From Luteimonas colneyensis (GTDB lineage: Bacteria; Pseudomonadota; Gammaproteobacteria; Xanthomonadales; Xanthomonadaceae), in contig NZ_JACSQJ010000006.1 of NCBI RefSeq assembly GCF_014836665.1, positions 124,001-188,000 on the forward strand: a stretch of 64,000 nt of DNA, given 5' to 3'. Both the position numbers and the translations under genes were made by a program. The notes beneath the pieces are model-generated. The model worked only from the letters and a program-made list of their open reading frames with translations, was not told the origin of the DNA and searched no databases. Below are positions 44,025 to 55,200 of the stretch, in pieces (the stretch's first letter is position 1; every line of letters starts with the position of its first letter).

Positions 44025-44867
44025 TTACTCCACGCCCGCCCCAGCCTCGCTGAAACGCAGGATCCCGCCGGGGCCGAACATGCGGAAGGGGATCGAGGCC
44101 AGGCGCAGGCCGCGGTTGGCCTGGATGGCGAAGTGCAGGTGCGGGCCGCCGCTGTAGCCGGTGTTGCCCGAGGTGCCGATGCGCTGGCCGCGGCGCACGC
44201 GCTCGCCCGCGGCGACGCCGGTGCCGCCCGGGGCGAGGTGGGCGTAGAGGGCCATGGTGCCGTCGTCGTGGAGGATGCGGATGAAGTTGGCGCGGGCGGT
44301 GTCGTCGGTGGAGTGCAGTCCGCCGCCGGCGAAGCGGGCCTCGGCCTGCATCACCACGCCGTCGCGCGCCGCCAGCACGGGCGTGCCCTCTGGCACGGCG
44401 AAGTCGACGGCATGGCGGTTCTCGTCGTCGCGGTGGCTGAAGGCGCCGCCCCAGCCCTGGCCGATGCGCAGCACGTGCGTTCCCAGCGGCCAGGCGTACT
44501 CCACGTCGAGCGGACGCGCGCCGGGATGTCCCGGGACGACCTCGAGCACGAGTTGCGCATCGGCGCGCTGGATGCGGCTGACCAGCACCCGCCCGCGGGC
44601 CGACACGGTGGCGCGCGCGGGCAGCGCCGGCTGCGCCGGGGGCGCGGAGCCGATGGAACGCAGCACCACTTCGATCGGACCCGACAGCAGGTTTTCCGCC
44701 CAGGCTTCAGGGCCCTGCCCGCGGTCGATGATGTCCAGCCGCGCCAGCGGTGCCGGGCCGTCGTCCGCTGCGAGGGCGGGCGACGCGACCGCCAGCGCCG
44801 CGACGGTGATCGCCACCGCCAGGGCGAAACCGGCTGACCGCACCCTGAGGAGAGGACGGGCACGCAT
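44025..44867 (-). CDS. M23 family metallopeptidase
   Basis: 280 residues. A signal peptide (FALAVAITVAALAVASPALA) leads to a ~120-residue beta-rich N-terminal part, then a LytM/M23 domain: HRDDENRHAVDFAVPEGTPV (zinc His and Asp), GYSGGPHLHFAI (His-x-His). Such enzymes are periplasmic peptidoglycan endopeptidases or regulators of amidases; all zinc ligands are present so activity is expected. It starts 3 bases after the phytase stop codon, so both are cotranscribed. The CGCGGAT repeat element lies right after its end. Confidence 0.92.
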   Translation of the reverse strand: MRARPLLRVRSAGFALAVAITVAALAVASPALAADDGPAPLARLDIIDRGQGPEAWAENLLSGPIEVVLRSIGSAPPAQPALPARATVSARGRVLVSRIQRADAQLVLEVVPGHPGARPLDVEYAWPLGTHVLRIGQGWGGAFSHRDDENRHAVDFAVPEGTPVLAARDGVVMQAEARFAGGGLHSTDDTARANFIRILHDDGTMALYAHLAPGGTGVAAGERVRRGQRIGTSGNTGYSGGPHLHFAIQANRGLRLASIPFRMFGPGGILRFSEAGAGVE

Positions 44868-44870
44868 GGA

Positions 44871-45962
44871 TCAGTCCGCGCAGGCGGGATCCAGGTCCAA
44901 CTGCCTGGCGATGTCGCGCAGATCGAAGGCGGACACCGCGCGGTCGTCGTGCACTGCGTACAGCACGCCGCCGGGGAAGCGCGGCGTGGCCGCGGCATGC
45001 AGGGCGATGCCGTCGGTGTTCGCGGTCACCGCGCCATGGAAGCTGCCGGCGGGGGCGAGCGTTTCACGGTCGAAGAGGTGGAACCAGGTCAGCGGCGCCT
45101 GCTGGTCCACCGCCAGCCAGTAGCCGCTGCGCGCGCCGCAGGCCCAGAGCACCACGCCCTCGGCCTCGCCGGCGAAGGTGCCCTCGGGCAGGCTGCGGCC
45201 GCTCCAGCCGCCGTCGAAGCCGTAGACATGCAGGTTGGAGGGGCTGGTACGGTCCTCCTCGGCCACGAGCAGGCGGTCGTGGACCGGGTCGCCGGCGATC
45301 GATTCGACCATGTTCAGCCGCGCCGGGCCGTCGGTCTCGCCGAAGGAGCCGGCGTAGGCGGCGTCGAGATGGCCCTGGTCGTCGAAGCGCAGGCGGTAGC
45401 GGCGAACGCGCTGGGCGAGCTCCTCCGCCGGCGGGACCACGTCATGGCGTTCGCCGTACATGAAGCTGTCGGTGACGAAGGCCTCGAGTTCGCGCGGCGC
45501 GGATTCGCGCAGCCAGATGCCGTAGGGCGCGCGCAGCTCGTCGCCGCCGAAGGACGCCTGGGGCCTGAGGTCGGGCAGCGACAGCAGCTGCACGCGCGGC
45601 GTGTCGCGCTCGACCACGAACAGCACGTCGCCGGACACGGCCAGGCCGTTGGGCCGGGTGAACTCGCCCGGCGCCTTGCCGCGCGCGCCGACCGTGCGCA
45701 GCGGCGCGCCGCTGTCGCCATCGAACAGCGCCAGGCGGTGGGTCGACTTGCCCGTGGCCAGCAGGAGGGTGCCGCCGTCGCCGTCTGCCCAGGTGGCGAT
45801 CGAATCGAGTTCTTCGTCCGGAAGCTCGGGGGAGACCCAGGCCTCGGCCACCAGGTTCGAAGCCGGGACGGTGGTGGAAGGAGGGGAGGACGCGGGCAGG
45901 AAGGTGCTGGCGCAGCCGGCGACGGCCAGGGCGAGCGCCGCTGCAAGGATGGATTTCGACAT
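44871..45962 (-). CDS. Beta-propeller phytase-like lipoprotein
   Basis: 363 residues with a lipoprotein signal (MSKSILAAALALAVAGCAS). Propeller features fit the BPP (PF02333) family: LDSIATWADGDGGTLLLATG, LFDGDSGAPLRTVG, RLLVAEEDRTSPSNLHVYGF, GEAEGVVLWACG and TANTDGIALHAAATPRFPGG ending in LYAVHDD. The acidic residues in AEED and AEGV-type turns bind calcium and phosphate in the family. It would release phosphate from inositol phosphates at the cell surface. Strict phytase activity is inferred, since related six-bladed propellers exist. The M23 gene follows; the met operon is divergent, 353 bases away. Confidence 0.85.
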   Translation of the reverse strand: MSKSILAAALALAVAGCASTFLPASSPPSTTVPASNLVAEAWVSPELPDEELDSIATWADGDGGTLLLATGKSTHRLALFDGDSGAPLRTVGARGKAPGEFTRPNGLAVSGDVLFVVERDTPRVQLLSLPDLRPQASFGGDELRAPYGIWLRESAPRELEAFVTDSFMYGERHDVVPPAEELAQRVRRYRLRFDDQGHLDAAYAGSFGETDGPARLNMVESIAGDPVHDRLLVAEEDRTSPSNLHVYGFDGGWSGRSLPEGTFAGEAEGVVLWACGARSGYWLAVDQQAPLTWFHLFDRETLAPAGSFHGAVTANTDGIALHAAATPRFPGGVLYAVHDDRAVSAFDLRDIARQLDLDPACAD

Positions 45963-46029
45963 GCGCCGATTATGCGGCCGCGGGCGCGTCCGCGGGAGGT
46001 CGGCGGGCGCCCGTGGCGCCGGGAACTGA

Positions 46030-46059
46030 TCAATCGCTTCATCCGGATAAAGCGATTGA
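46030..46059. promoter_or_regulatory. 30-bp dyad overlapping the -35 of the met operon
   Basis: TCAATCGCTT and AAGCGATTGA form a perfect 10-bp inverted repeat whose 10-base centre itself contains the palindrome ATCCGGAT. Its right arm overlaps TTGACA (46056-46061), a perfect -35 box 28 bases before the riboswitch. It has no T-tract. An operator for an unidentified methionine/SAM-responsive repressor is the natural reading. Confidence 0.7.
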
Positions 46060-46088
46060 CAATTGCTGCGGGCGCTGCCAACCTGCAC

Positions 46089-46207
46089 GCCATCCATCGA
46101 GACCGGCCGAGGGACAGGCCCGACGACGCCGGGGCAACTGGATGGGGCGCAAGCCCCGTTCGCTGTGCCAAGTCCTGCGGGGACCTGTGTGTCCACCGGA
46201 AGATGGC
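46089..46207 (+). promoter_or_regulatory. SAM-I (S-box) riboswitch
   Basis: The S-box aptamer core is recognisable: ATCGAGACC, then CGAGGGACAGGCCCGACGA and CCGGGGCAAC, a P3 hairpin GGGGC-GCAA-GCCCC, then TGTGCCAAGTCCTGC and GGAAGATGGC. P1 closes by pairing GCCATC (46089-46094) with GATGGC (46202-46207). SAM binding is expected to reduce expression of the downstream metX-metB-hom genes. No intrinsic terminator is seen between aptamer and start codon, so the expression platform may act on translation or on Rho. Confidence 0.95.
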
Positions 46208-46210
46208 CGA

Positions 46211-46285
46211 GGACCGCCACGTGGCGGTTCCCGTCGCGTCGCCGCCGTCGGGCGACGCCCATCGCACCGGCATGCCCCGCGGCAT
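46211..46285 (+). other. Hairpins between SAM aptamer and metX start
   Basis: Three stem-loops follow P1: GGACCGCC-ACGT-GGCGGTTC (46211-46230, one wobble), GCGTCGCC/GGCGACGC (46236-46258) and ATGCC-CCGC-GGCAT (46272-46285). GAGGAC next to P1 can also pair with GTCCTC about 15 bases before the ATG. These are candidates for the riboswitch expression platform. Confidence 0.45.
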
Positions 46286-46315
46286 CGATGGCCTTGTCCT
46301 CCTCCGGATATCGCC

Positions 46316-47380
46316 ATGAGCCTCGAAGACCGCGCCCTCTCCGCCACCGTGTTCCCGTCCGCATGCGACCCGCAGGCCGGCGCCGCGGTGCCGCCTTCCA
46401 TCGCCGTGCCCGCCAGCGGCGGCCATCCCGCCGTGCGCGGTCACGTCGACGTGGTGCTGCCCATGCACCATGCCGGCCGCCGCCCGCTGCGCCTGGCCTA
46501 CGAGCTCGCAGGCCCCGAAGGCGCACCGGTCGTGCTGGTGTCCGGCGGCATCTCCGCCAGTCGCCACCTGGCAGCCAGCGCGACGTTCCCGGAGCGTGGC
46601 TGGGCCGGGGCCGTGGTCGGGAAAGGCCGCGCGCTGGACCCGGCACGCCTGCGCCTGCTGGCCTTCGACCACGTCGGCGCCGACGGCGGTCTCGACGCGG
46701 TGATCGACACCACCGACCAGGCTGATGCCGCGGCGGTGCTGCTCGATGCCCTGGGCATCGCGCGGCTGCGCGCGTTCGTCGGCTATTCCTACGGCGCCGC
46801 GGTCGCGCTGCAGTTCGCGGCGCGGCACGGCACGCGGCTGGAGCGGCTGGTGGCGGTGAGCGGCGCGCATCGTGCCCATCCCTGGGCGGCGGCGTGGCGT
46901 GCCCTGCAGCGCCGCGCGGTGGCGCTGGGCGAACTGCAGTGCGCGGACGGCCAGGGCCTGGCGTTGGCGCGGCAGTTCGCGATGCTCGGTTACCGCAGCG
47001 GCGATGGCTTCGCCGAGCGCTTCGACGCGCCGCCCGAGGTGGTGAACGGCCGCGTCCGCGTGGCCGCCGAGGACTATCTCGACGCCGCCGGCGCGCGCTT
47101 CGTGGCGAAGACGCCGGTGGTGGCATGGCAGCGGCTGTCGGAGTCGCTGGACGTCCACCGCGTCGATCCGGCCGCCATCGACGTGCCGGCCACCGTGGTC
47201 GCGGTGGAAGGCGATCCGCTGGTGCCGCTGTCCGAGGCGGTGGCCCTGGTCGAAGGCCTGGCCGGACCCGCCAGGCTGCGCGTCCTGCGCTCGCCGCACG
47301 GCCACGATGCCTTCCTCAAGGACGACGGCCGCTTCGACACAATCCTGCGCGATGCCCTGGCGACGGAGGTGTCGGCATGA
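46316..47380 (+). CDS. metX: Homoserine O-acyltransferase, MetX family (probably succinyl)
   Basis: 354 residues, alpha/beta-hydrolase fold. It acylates homoserine, the first committed step to methionine. The nucleophile lies in VGYSYGAAVALQFAA, the acid in VEGDPLVPLSEAV and the histidine in SPHGHDAFLKD. Family knowledge: in Xanthomonadaceae MetX-fold enzymes of this length use succinyl-CoA (MetXS); the acyl donor here is inferred from that. No strong Shine-Dalgarno precedes the ATG, in keeping with riboswitch control. The stop overlaps the metB start as ATGA. Confidence 0.93.
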   Translation: MSLEDRALSATVFPSACDPQAGAAVPPSIAVPASGGHPAVRGHVDVVLPMHHAGRRPLRLAYELAGPEGAPVVLVSGGISASRHLAASATFPERGWAGAVVGKGRALDPARLRLLAFDHVGADGGLDAVIDTTDQADAAAVLLDALGIARLRAFVGYSYGAAVALQFAARHGTRLERLVAVSGAHRAHPWAAAWRALQRRAVALGELQCADGQGLALARQFAMLGYRSGDGFAERFDAPPEVVNGRVRVAAEDYLDAAGARFVAKTPVVAWQRLSESLDVHRVDPAAIDVPATVVAVEGDPLVPLSEAVALVEGLAGPARLRVLRSPHGHDAFLKDDGRFDTILRDALATEVSA

Positions 47381-48603
47381 GCGCCGTCGATCGCGGGCCC
47401 GCGCCCGCCACCCGCGCCGTGCGCGCCGGCATCGACCGCGACGCGGCCTTCGGCGCCGTGGTCCCGCCGCTGGTGCTGTCGTCGAACTTCAGCTTCGACG
47501 GCATCGGCGGCAAGCGCGAGTACGACTACACGCGCAGCGGCAACCCGACCCGCGACCTGCTGGGCGAGGCGCTGGCCGAACTCGAGGGCGGTGCCGGCGG
47601 CGTGGTGACCTCCAGCGGCATGGCCGCGATCACCCTGTTGCTGCACGCGCTGCTCGAGCCGGGCGACCGCGTGCTGGTGCCGCACGACGCCTACGGCGGC
47701 AGCTGGCGCCTGTTCGACGCGCTGGCGCGCAAGGGCCACTTCGAACTGGCCACCGTCGACCTCACCGATCCGCGCGCGCTGGCCGCGGCGCTGGCGCAGC
47801 CGCCGAAGCTGGTGCTGGTGGAGACGCCCTCCAACCCGCTGCTGCGGATCACCGACCTGCGCTTCGTGGTCGAGGCCGCGCATCGCGCCGGTGCCCTGGT
47901 CGCGGTCGACAACACCTTCCTGTCGCCGGCGCTGCAGACCCCGATCGCGTTCGGCGCCGACGCGGTGCTGCATTCGACCACCAAGTACATCAATGGCCAC
48001 AGCGACGTGGTCGGCGGCGCGCTGGTCGCGGCCACGCCGGAGCTGCACCAGCGCTTCACCTGGTGGGCGAACGCCCTCGGCATCACCGGCGCGCCCTTCG
48101 ACAGCTTCATGACGCTGCGCGGCCTGCGCACCCTCGATGCGCGGATGCGCGTGCACCAGGAGAACGCGGAGGCGATCGCGCGCGAGCTCGACGCGCACCC
48201 GGCGGTCGCGCGGGTCTGCTGGCCGGGCCTGGAATCGCATCCGGGCCACGCGGTGGCGGCGCGCCAGCAGCGGGGCTTCGGCGCGATGCTGGGCCTGGAG
48301 CTGCGCGGTGGCACCGAGGCTGTGCGCGCCTTCGTCGACGGGCTGCGCTTCTTCACCCTGGCCGAGTCGCTGGGCGGCGTCGAAAGCCTGGTCGCGCATC
48401 CGGCGAGCATGACCCATGCCGCCATGACCCCGGAGGCCCGCGTGCGCGCCGGCATCTCCGATGGCCTGCTGCGGCTGTCGGTGGGCATCGAGTCCTGCGA
48501 CGACCTGCGGGCCGATCTCGCCGCCGCGCTGGAGCGTGCGGCGGCGGTGACCGGCGAGGTCCCGCTCGCGGCCGCGGGCGGGTCCACCGGAGGCGAGGCA
48601 TGA
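47377..48603 (+). CDS. metB: Cystathionine gamma-synthase (PLP)
   Basis: 408 residues of the Cys/Met-metabolism PLP family. It joins cysteine and O-acylhomoserine to cystathionine. Visible: YDYTRSGNPTRDLLGEALA, TSSGMAAITLLLHALLEPGD, VDNTFLSPALQTPIAFGAD and the PLP lysine in LHSTTKYINGHSDVVGG. The C-terminal SLGGVESLVAHPASMTHAAM is conserved. GGAGGTG precedes the ATG within metX. It is coupled to both neighbours by 4-base overlaps. A gamma-lyase or O-acylhomoserine sulfhydrylase role is possible, but synthase fits the context. Confidence 0.93.
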   Translation: MSAVDRGPAPATRAVRAGIDRDAAFGAVVPPLVLSSNFSFDGIGGKREYDYTRSGNPTRDLLGEALAELEGGAGGVVTSSGMAAITLLLHALLEPGDRVLVPHDAYGGSWRLFDALARKGHFELATVDLTDPRALAAALAQPPKLVLVETPSNPLLRITDLRFVVEAAHRAGALVAVDNTFLSPALQTPIAFGADAVLHSTTKYINGHSDVVGGALVAATPELHQRFTWWANALGITGAPFDSFMTLRGLRTLDARMRVHQENAEAIARELDAHPAVARVCWPGLESHPGHAVAARQQRGFGAMLGLELRGGTEAVRAFVDGLRFFTLAESLGGVESLVAHPASMTHAAMTPEARVRAGISDGLLRLSVGIESCDDLRADLAAALERAAAVTGEVPLAAAGGSTGGEA

Positions 48604-49689
48604 GCGCCGTGGTGCAGCTGCCGCGCGGACGGCGCGCTGCGTTCGTCCAGGCGGAGCGGCGCATCGCCCTGCTCGGGACCGGCGTGGTCGGCAGCGCCTT
48701 CGTCGCGCGCTGCGAACGGCTGCGCCTGGCCGGCGTGCCGGTGCCCGGCTTCGCGTGGCTGGCCAATTCGCGCGCGGTGGTGGAGGGCGGTGCCGATCCG
48801 TTGCGCGCGCTGGCCGGGCTGGGCGACGCGCCGCGGCGCGGCGGCGCCTGGGCCGCATGGGTCGAGGCCACCGGCCTGCGCCGCGGGGACGTCCTCGTCG
48901 ACGCCACCGCCAGCGACGTCGTCGCCGGCTGGCACTCCGAATGGCTGGCGCGCGGCGTGCACGTGGTGACCGCGAACAAGCTCGGCGCCGGCGCTGCGCT
49001 CGCGCGGGCGCAGGCCATCCGTGAGGCCGCGGAGGCGTCCGGCGCGCGCTATGGCGATGCCGCCACCGTGGGGGCGGGGCTGCCGCTGCTGCGGTCGATC
49101 CGGGCGCTGGTGGCCGGCGGCGACCGGGTGCTTGCGATCGAGGGCCTGCTGTCGGGTTCGCTGGCCTGGCTATTCGATGGTGATCCCGGTAACCGGCCGT
49201 TCTCGGCCCGGGTGCGCGAGGCGCGCGCGCTCGGCTACACCGAGCCCGACCCGCGCATCGACCTGTCCGGCGAGGACGTGCGCCGCAAGCTGCTGATCCT
49301 GGCGCGCGCCGCGGGCATCGCGCTCGAAGAGGAGGCGGTCCAGGTCGAGTCGCTGGTGCCGGCCGCACTGGCCGGCGCCGCCGCGGATGCGGTGGAACCG
49401 CTGCTCGGCACGCTCGATGCGCCGATGGCGGCGCGGTTCGCCGCAGCGCGGAGCGCCGGCACGCGCCTGCGCTTCGTCGGGCGGCTGGAGGGTGGGCGCG
49501 CGACGGTCGGCCTGCGCGCGCTGTCTGCGGCGCACCCGCTGTGCGCCGGCGGCGGCACCGACAACATCGTCGCGATCACCAGCTGCCGCTACGACCGCCA
49601 GCCGCTGCTGATCCGCGGGCCGGGCGCCGGCGCCGGCGTGACCGCCGCGGCGCTGCTGGACGATGTCCTGTCGATCCCGCGGGGCCCGC

Positions 49690-49703
<14 letters not shown>
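48600..49703 (+). CDS. hom: Homoserine dehydrogenase, short form without ACT domain
   Basis: 367 residues. It reduces aspartate semialdehyde to homoserine with NAD(P)H. The Rossmann motif [44 protein letters not shown] and the catalytic [20 protein letters not shown] are plain. There is no N-terminal aspartokinase and no C-terminal ACT domain, so threonine feedback as in ThrA is not expected; control would come from the SAM riboswitch. The start overlaps metB by 4 bases. The 3' end overlaps the convergent sdaA gene by 14 bases. Confidence 0.92.
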
Positions 49704-51072
<1,369 letters not shown>

Positions 51073-51165
51073 GGCGTTCCAGGGGGAGGCTGGTGGATGT
51101 GCCTATGATAGCCGCCGCCCCACGCGCGCCCGCGCCGAGCGCCGCCCACGGAGAGTTCCACCCGC

Positions 51166-51387
51166 ATGCCCCTGGTCCTGTTCCAGCGCGACGACTGCCA
51201 CCTCTGCGACCTGGCGCTGGAGGTGCTGGCCGCGGCGCGCGCGCCCGAGTTCGAGAGCGTGTTCATCGACGGCGACGCGGTGCTCGAGGCGCGCTACGGC
51301 GAGCGGGTGCCAGTGCTGCGCGACAGCGCCGGGCGCGAGCTGGGCTGGCCCTTCGACGTCGCGGCCCTGGCACGCTTCCTCGGCTGA
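51166..51387 (+). CDS. Glutaredoxin-like (DUF836) small protein
   Basis: 73 residues, a thioredoxin-fold fragment: LVLFQRDDCHLCDLALEVL carries a CHLC redox motif at residues ~10-13, and ERVPVLRDSAGRELGWPFDV contains the cis-Pro loop (VPV). Such short proteins are annotated as glutaredoxin family/DUF836; the partner is unknown. It is divergent from sdaA and convergent with the YceI gene, four bases from its end. Confidence 0.85.
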   Translation: MPLVLFQRDDCHLCDLALEVLAAARAPEFESVFIDGDAVLEARYGERVPVLRDSAGRELGWPFDVAALARFLG

Positions 51388-51391
51388 TCCC

Positions 51392-52072
51392 TCAGCGGCT
51401 GGCTTCCAGTTCGATCCGCACCTCCACCGCATCCCCGATCACCGATCCCCAGGCGGTGCTGCCGAAATCCGCGCGGCTGAGCGTGGCCGTGGCCGAGAAG
51501 CCAGCGGTCTGGCGGAACGGCGGCAGCGGATGCCGACGCTGGCCGTTGCGCACGGCCTCGAGCACGACCTCGCGGGTGGTGCCACGCAGGGTCAGCTCGC
51601 CGTGGATGCGCGCGCGCGTGGCATCGAGCGGTTCCACGCGGACCGAGCGGAAGCGGGCGGTCGGGTGGCGATCGCTGTCGAGCAGGCCGGTCGCCGCCAC
51701 CGCGCGGTTCCAGTCGTCGTCCCCGAAGTCGAGGCGCGACAGCGGGACGTCCGCCACCACCTGCGCGCCCTCCCACGAGCCGGGCACCAGGTGCAGGGTG
51801 CCGGTGGTCCCGGACACGGTGCCGATGGCGCTGGAGAATCCGGCGTGGTCGATGGCGATGGCGATGCGCGTGTGCACCGGGTCCAGCGTGTAGACCCCGA
51901 CTCCTGGAGCAGGCGCGGGCAGGACCGGCGCAGGCGCGTCGGCCGCGGGCGGGGAGCGCGGCGGCGCACTGCCGCAGGCGGCGAGGGCCGCGCACAGCAC
52001 GCTGATGGGGAGCACGCCGATGGGGAGCAGGCCGATGGAGGGAAGGCCGAGGCGGGGTCCGTGGGCTCGCAT
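51392..52072 (-). CDS. YceI family lipoprotein
   Basis: 226 residues. A lipoprotein signal ends at LCAALAACGS, then a Pro/Ala linker, then a YceI lipocalin-like domain: YTLDPVHTRIAIAIDHAG, LDSDRHPTARFRSVRVE, GELTLRGTTREVVLEA and FSATATLSRADFG. YceI proteins bind isoprenoid or fatty-acid-like ligands in the periplasm. The hydrophobic part of the signal is encoded by 15-base tandem repeats (GLPSI-GLLPI-GVLPI). The start is the first ATG of that region; a shorter signal beginning later is not excluded. Confidence 0.9.
   Translation of the reverse strand: MRAHGPRLGLPSIGLLPIGVLPISVLCAALAACGSAPPRSPPAADAPAPVLPAPAPGVGVYTLDPVHTRIAIAIDHAGFSSAIGTVSGTTGTLHLVPGSWEGAQVVADVPLSRLDFGDDDWNRAVAATGLLDSDRHPTARFRSVRVEPLDATRARIHGELTLRGTTREVVLEAVRNGQRRHPLPPFRQTAGFSATATLSRADFGSTAWGSVIGDAVEVRIELEASR
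52000..52044. repeat. 15-bp tandem repeats in the YceI signal-peptide region
   Basis: Three 15-base units (52000-52014, 52015-52029, 52030-52044) of the type cgccgatggggagca encode five-residue G(L/V)LPI-like steps of the signal peptide. Slippage would change signal length in steps of five residues. Confidence 0.8.
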
Positions 52073-52218
52073 GGTGTTGCCCTGCAGCGCCCGGCAGGGC
52101 GTCCGGCCGATTCTAGTCCCGCGGCTCCGGTGGCGCAGCTTGCGCCGGCCCGGCGGCGTTGCGACGATGCCGGCGGGGCGCGGGATGCCATCGGCAACGC
52201 GGGCGAGAGGGGAGTTCG

Positions 52219-55200
52219 ATGCGGGGCTGGTGGACCTGTTTGCTGCTGTGCCTGCTGTGGCTGCCGGCGGGCGTGGCCGCTGCCTCCATGCCGCAGCTGC
52301 CGCAGCCGCGGCAGATCAGCGTCTTCGACGGCCTGCCTTCCAACCGCGTCAACGCGCTGGCGGAGGACCGCCGCGGCTACCTGTGGATCGCCACCCGCGA
52401 CGGCCTCGCCCGCTACGACGGCGTCGGCTTCCGCATCTGGCGGGTAGGGGAGGGGCTGCGCGACAACTTCGTCTGGTCGGTGCACGTCGACGCCGCAGAC
52501 CGCGTCTGGATCGGCACCTCCACCTCCGGCCTGGCCATGCTCGACGTCGACCGCGAGCACTTCACCTGGTACGACCGTGCGACGCGGCCGGAGATGGCGA
52601 GCAACGACATCTGGTCGGTCAACGGCACGCCCGACGGCGATATCTGGTTCGGGAGTTCCGACGGGGGCCTGCACCGGCTGTCGCCCGACGGCCGCATCCG
52701 GCGCTACGGGTACGATCCCGACGACCCCGGCAGCCTGCCGTCAGACGGCGTCTCGCACCTGGTCGTGGACCGCCGCGACGGCAGCCTCTGGGTGGGAACG
52801 AAGGGCGGTGTCGCGCGCTGGACCGGGGACGGCTTCGCGCGGCTGCCGGCGGAGCTGCTCGGCACGCTGATGGTCGACGGCCTGGCCATGGACGACGCCG
52901 GCAGCCTGTGGATGGGCATCCACGGCGAGGGCCGGGTGCGCCATGCCGATGGCCGCATCGAATCCCTGCCGTGGAACGATCCGGTGCTGGGCGGGCCGGC
53001 GCTCAATATGCTGCTGCAGGATGCGCAGGGCGCGCGCTGGCTGGACACGCGCAGCGGCCTGGCCTGGGTGCACGGCGAGCGCGTCGCGAATGTCCCCCTG
53101 TACAGCACCACCAGCCGAGGGCTGGTGCGTCCGGCCTGGTCGAGCGCCTACGAGGACCGTGAGGGAGGGCTCTGGTTCGCGAGCACGGACGCGGGCCTGT
53201 GGCACCTGCCCGCGAACTGGCGGGATTTCACCGTGTTGCAGCGGCGCCTGGGGGATTCGGCGTCGCTGGCCAACGCGTTCGTGTACAGCGCCGCGCCCTC
53301 GACCGCCGGGCAGGGGCGCGGCCTCTGGCTGGTCGGCAGCGGCGGCGTGCTCGATCACCTGGATCCCGAGACCGGGCAGGTCGAACACCGGCTGGCCTCG
53401 GCCTGCGGCACGCTCTTCATCACCGGCGTGATCGAGACCCGCGATGGCAGGGTCTGGCTGGGCTGCCAGGACCAGCTGGTGCGTTTCGATCCGCGGACCG
53501 GCGGACTGCAGCGCTGGCTCGCCGACGGCAGCGGCGACGCCGCACCCGCTGGACGCATTGCCCAGTTCGTGGAACAGCGCGACGGCACGCTGTGGTTGGC
53601 AAGCCACCAGAGCATCCAGCTGCGGTCCGCCGACGGGCGCGTGCTCGACACCATCGACCGCGGGACCGGGCGGGGCATGGACGGCACGACAGGCATCGAA
53701 CAGCTGCTGCTGGCGCCCGATGGCGGGATCTGGGCGGCGACGTCCGCCGGACTGCTGGCCTGGGACGACGGTGCGCGCACCTTCGCGCCGGTGCCCGGCG
53801 CGCCCGGCGACGCTGCGTACAGCGTGGCGATTGCCGGCGACGGGACGGTCTGGCTGGCGGGCCATGGCGAGCTCACGTCCTGGCATTGGGACGGCGCCTC
53901 GCTGCAGGCGCGGCGCAGGATCGGCCCGTCGGAGGGCCTGCCGATGGTCGCGCCGGGAGGCGTGGTCGTCGACACCGCCGGCATCGTCTGGCTGACCACC
54001 GTTCGCGGGCTGGTGCGATTCGATCCCGAGGCGGGGCGGCTGCGTGTCTACGGCGTGCGCGACGGACTGCCGAGCCACGAATTCAGCGAATTCCCGGTGG
54101 CGGTGTCCGTGCAGGGCTACATCGCCGCGGGCACCGCTGACGGCCTGCTGCTGTTCCATCCGCGGCAGGTGGAGTGGAGCCAGCGCATGCCGACGCTGGC
54201 GATCGAATCGATCGACCTGCGCCGCGGCGACGAGCGCGTCGCGCTGTCGCCCCAGTCCAGCCTGCTGCTGCGCCATGACGATCGCGACCTGCGCGTGGTG
54301 GCGCGCCTGCTCTCGTTCACCGACGCGCACGCGCACCGCTATCGCTTCCGGCTGGAAGGTTACGACCCCGGCTGGGTGGACACAGGCGCCGCCGGCGAGC
54401 GCGTGTTCGCGCGCCTGGAGCCGGGACCGTACCGGCTGCACGTGCAGGCGCGAACCGCCGACGACGAGTGGACCCCGGTGCAGGTCCTGCAGCTCCACGT
54501 GCAGTCGCCCTGGTGGACCTCGCCGCTGGCGATGGTGGTGTACGCGGTGTCCGGCGCGCTGCTGTTGCTGTGGGGCGCCTACGCCTACCGCCTGCGGCTC
54601 AAGCGCCGCCATGCCTGGCAGCTCAACGAGGAGAAGCGCGAGCTCGCCGAGCAGGCCTCGCTGGCGAAGACGCGCTTCCTCGCCACCCTGGGGCACGAGG
54701 TGCGCACGCCGATGACCGGCGTGCTCGGCATGAGCGAACTGCTGCTGGCCACGAAGCTGGATCCGCGCCAGCGCGGCTATGCCGACGCCATCCGCCACGC
54801 CGGCGAGCACCTGATGCGGCTGGTCAACGATGCGCTCGACCTCGCGCGCATCGAGGCCGGCAAGCTGGAGCTGGTCGCGCAGCCGTTCGACCTGGTCGAG
54901 CTGCTGGACGAAGTCGCCGGCCTGGTCGAACCGCTGGCGCGCCGGCGCGGCCTGACGTTCCGCCGCCATGTCGACGCGCATACGCCGCGCTGGCTGCTCG
55001 GCGATCCGGGCCGCGTGCGCCAGGTGCTGCTGAACCTGCTCGGCAACGCCGTGAAGTTCACCGAATCGGGAAGCGTGTCGCTGCAGGCCGCGCCGATCGC
55101 CAGCGGCGGCGTGCGCCTGGTGGTCTCGGACACCGGGCCGGGCCTCAACGCGGAGCAGCAGGCGCACCTGTTCCGGCGCTTCGAACAGGCCGACGGCGCG

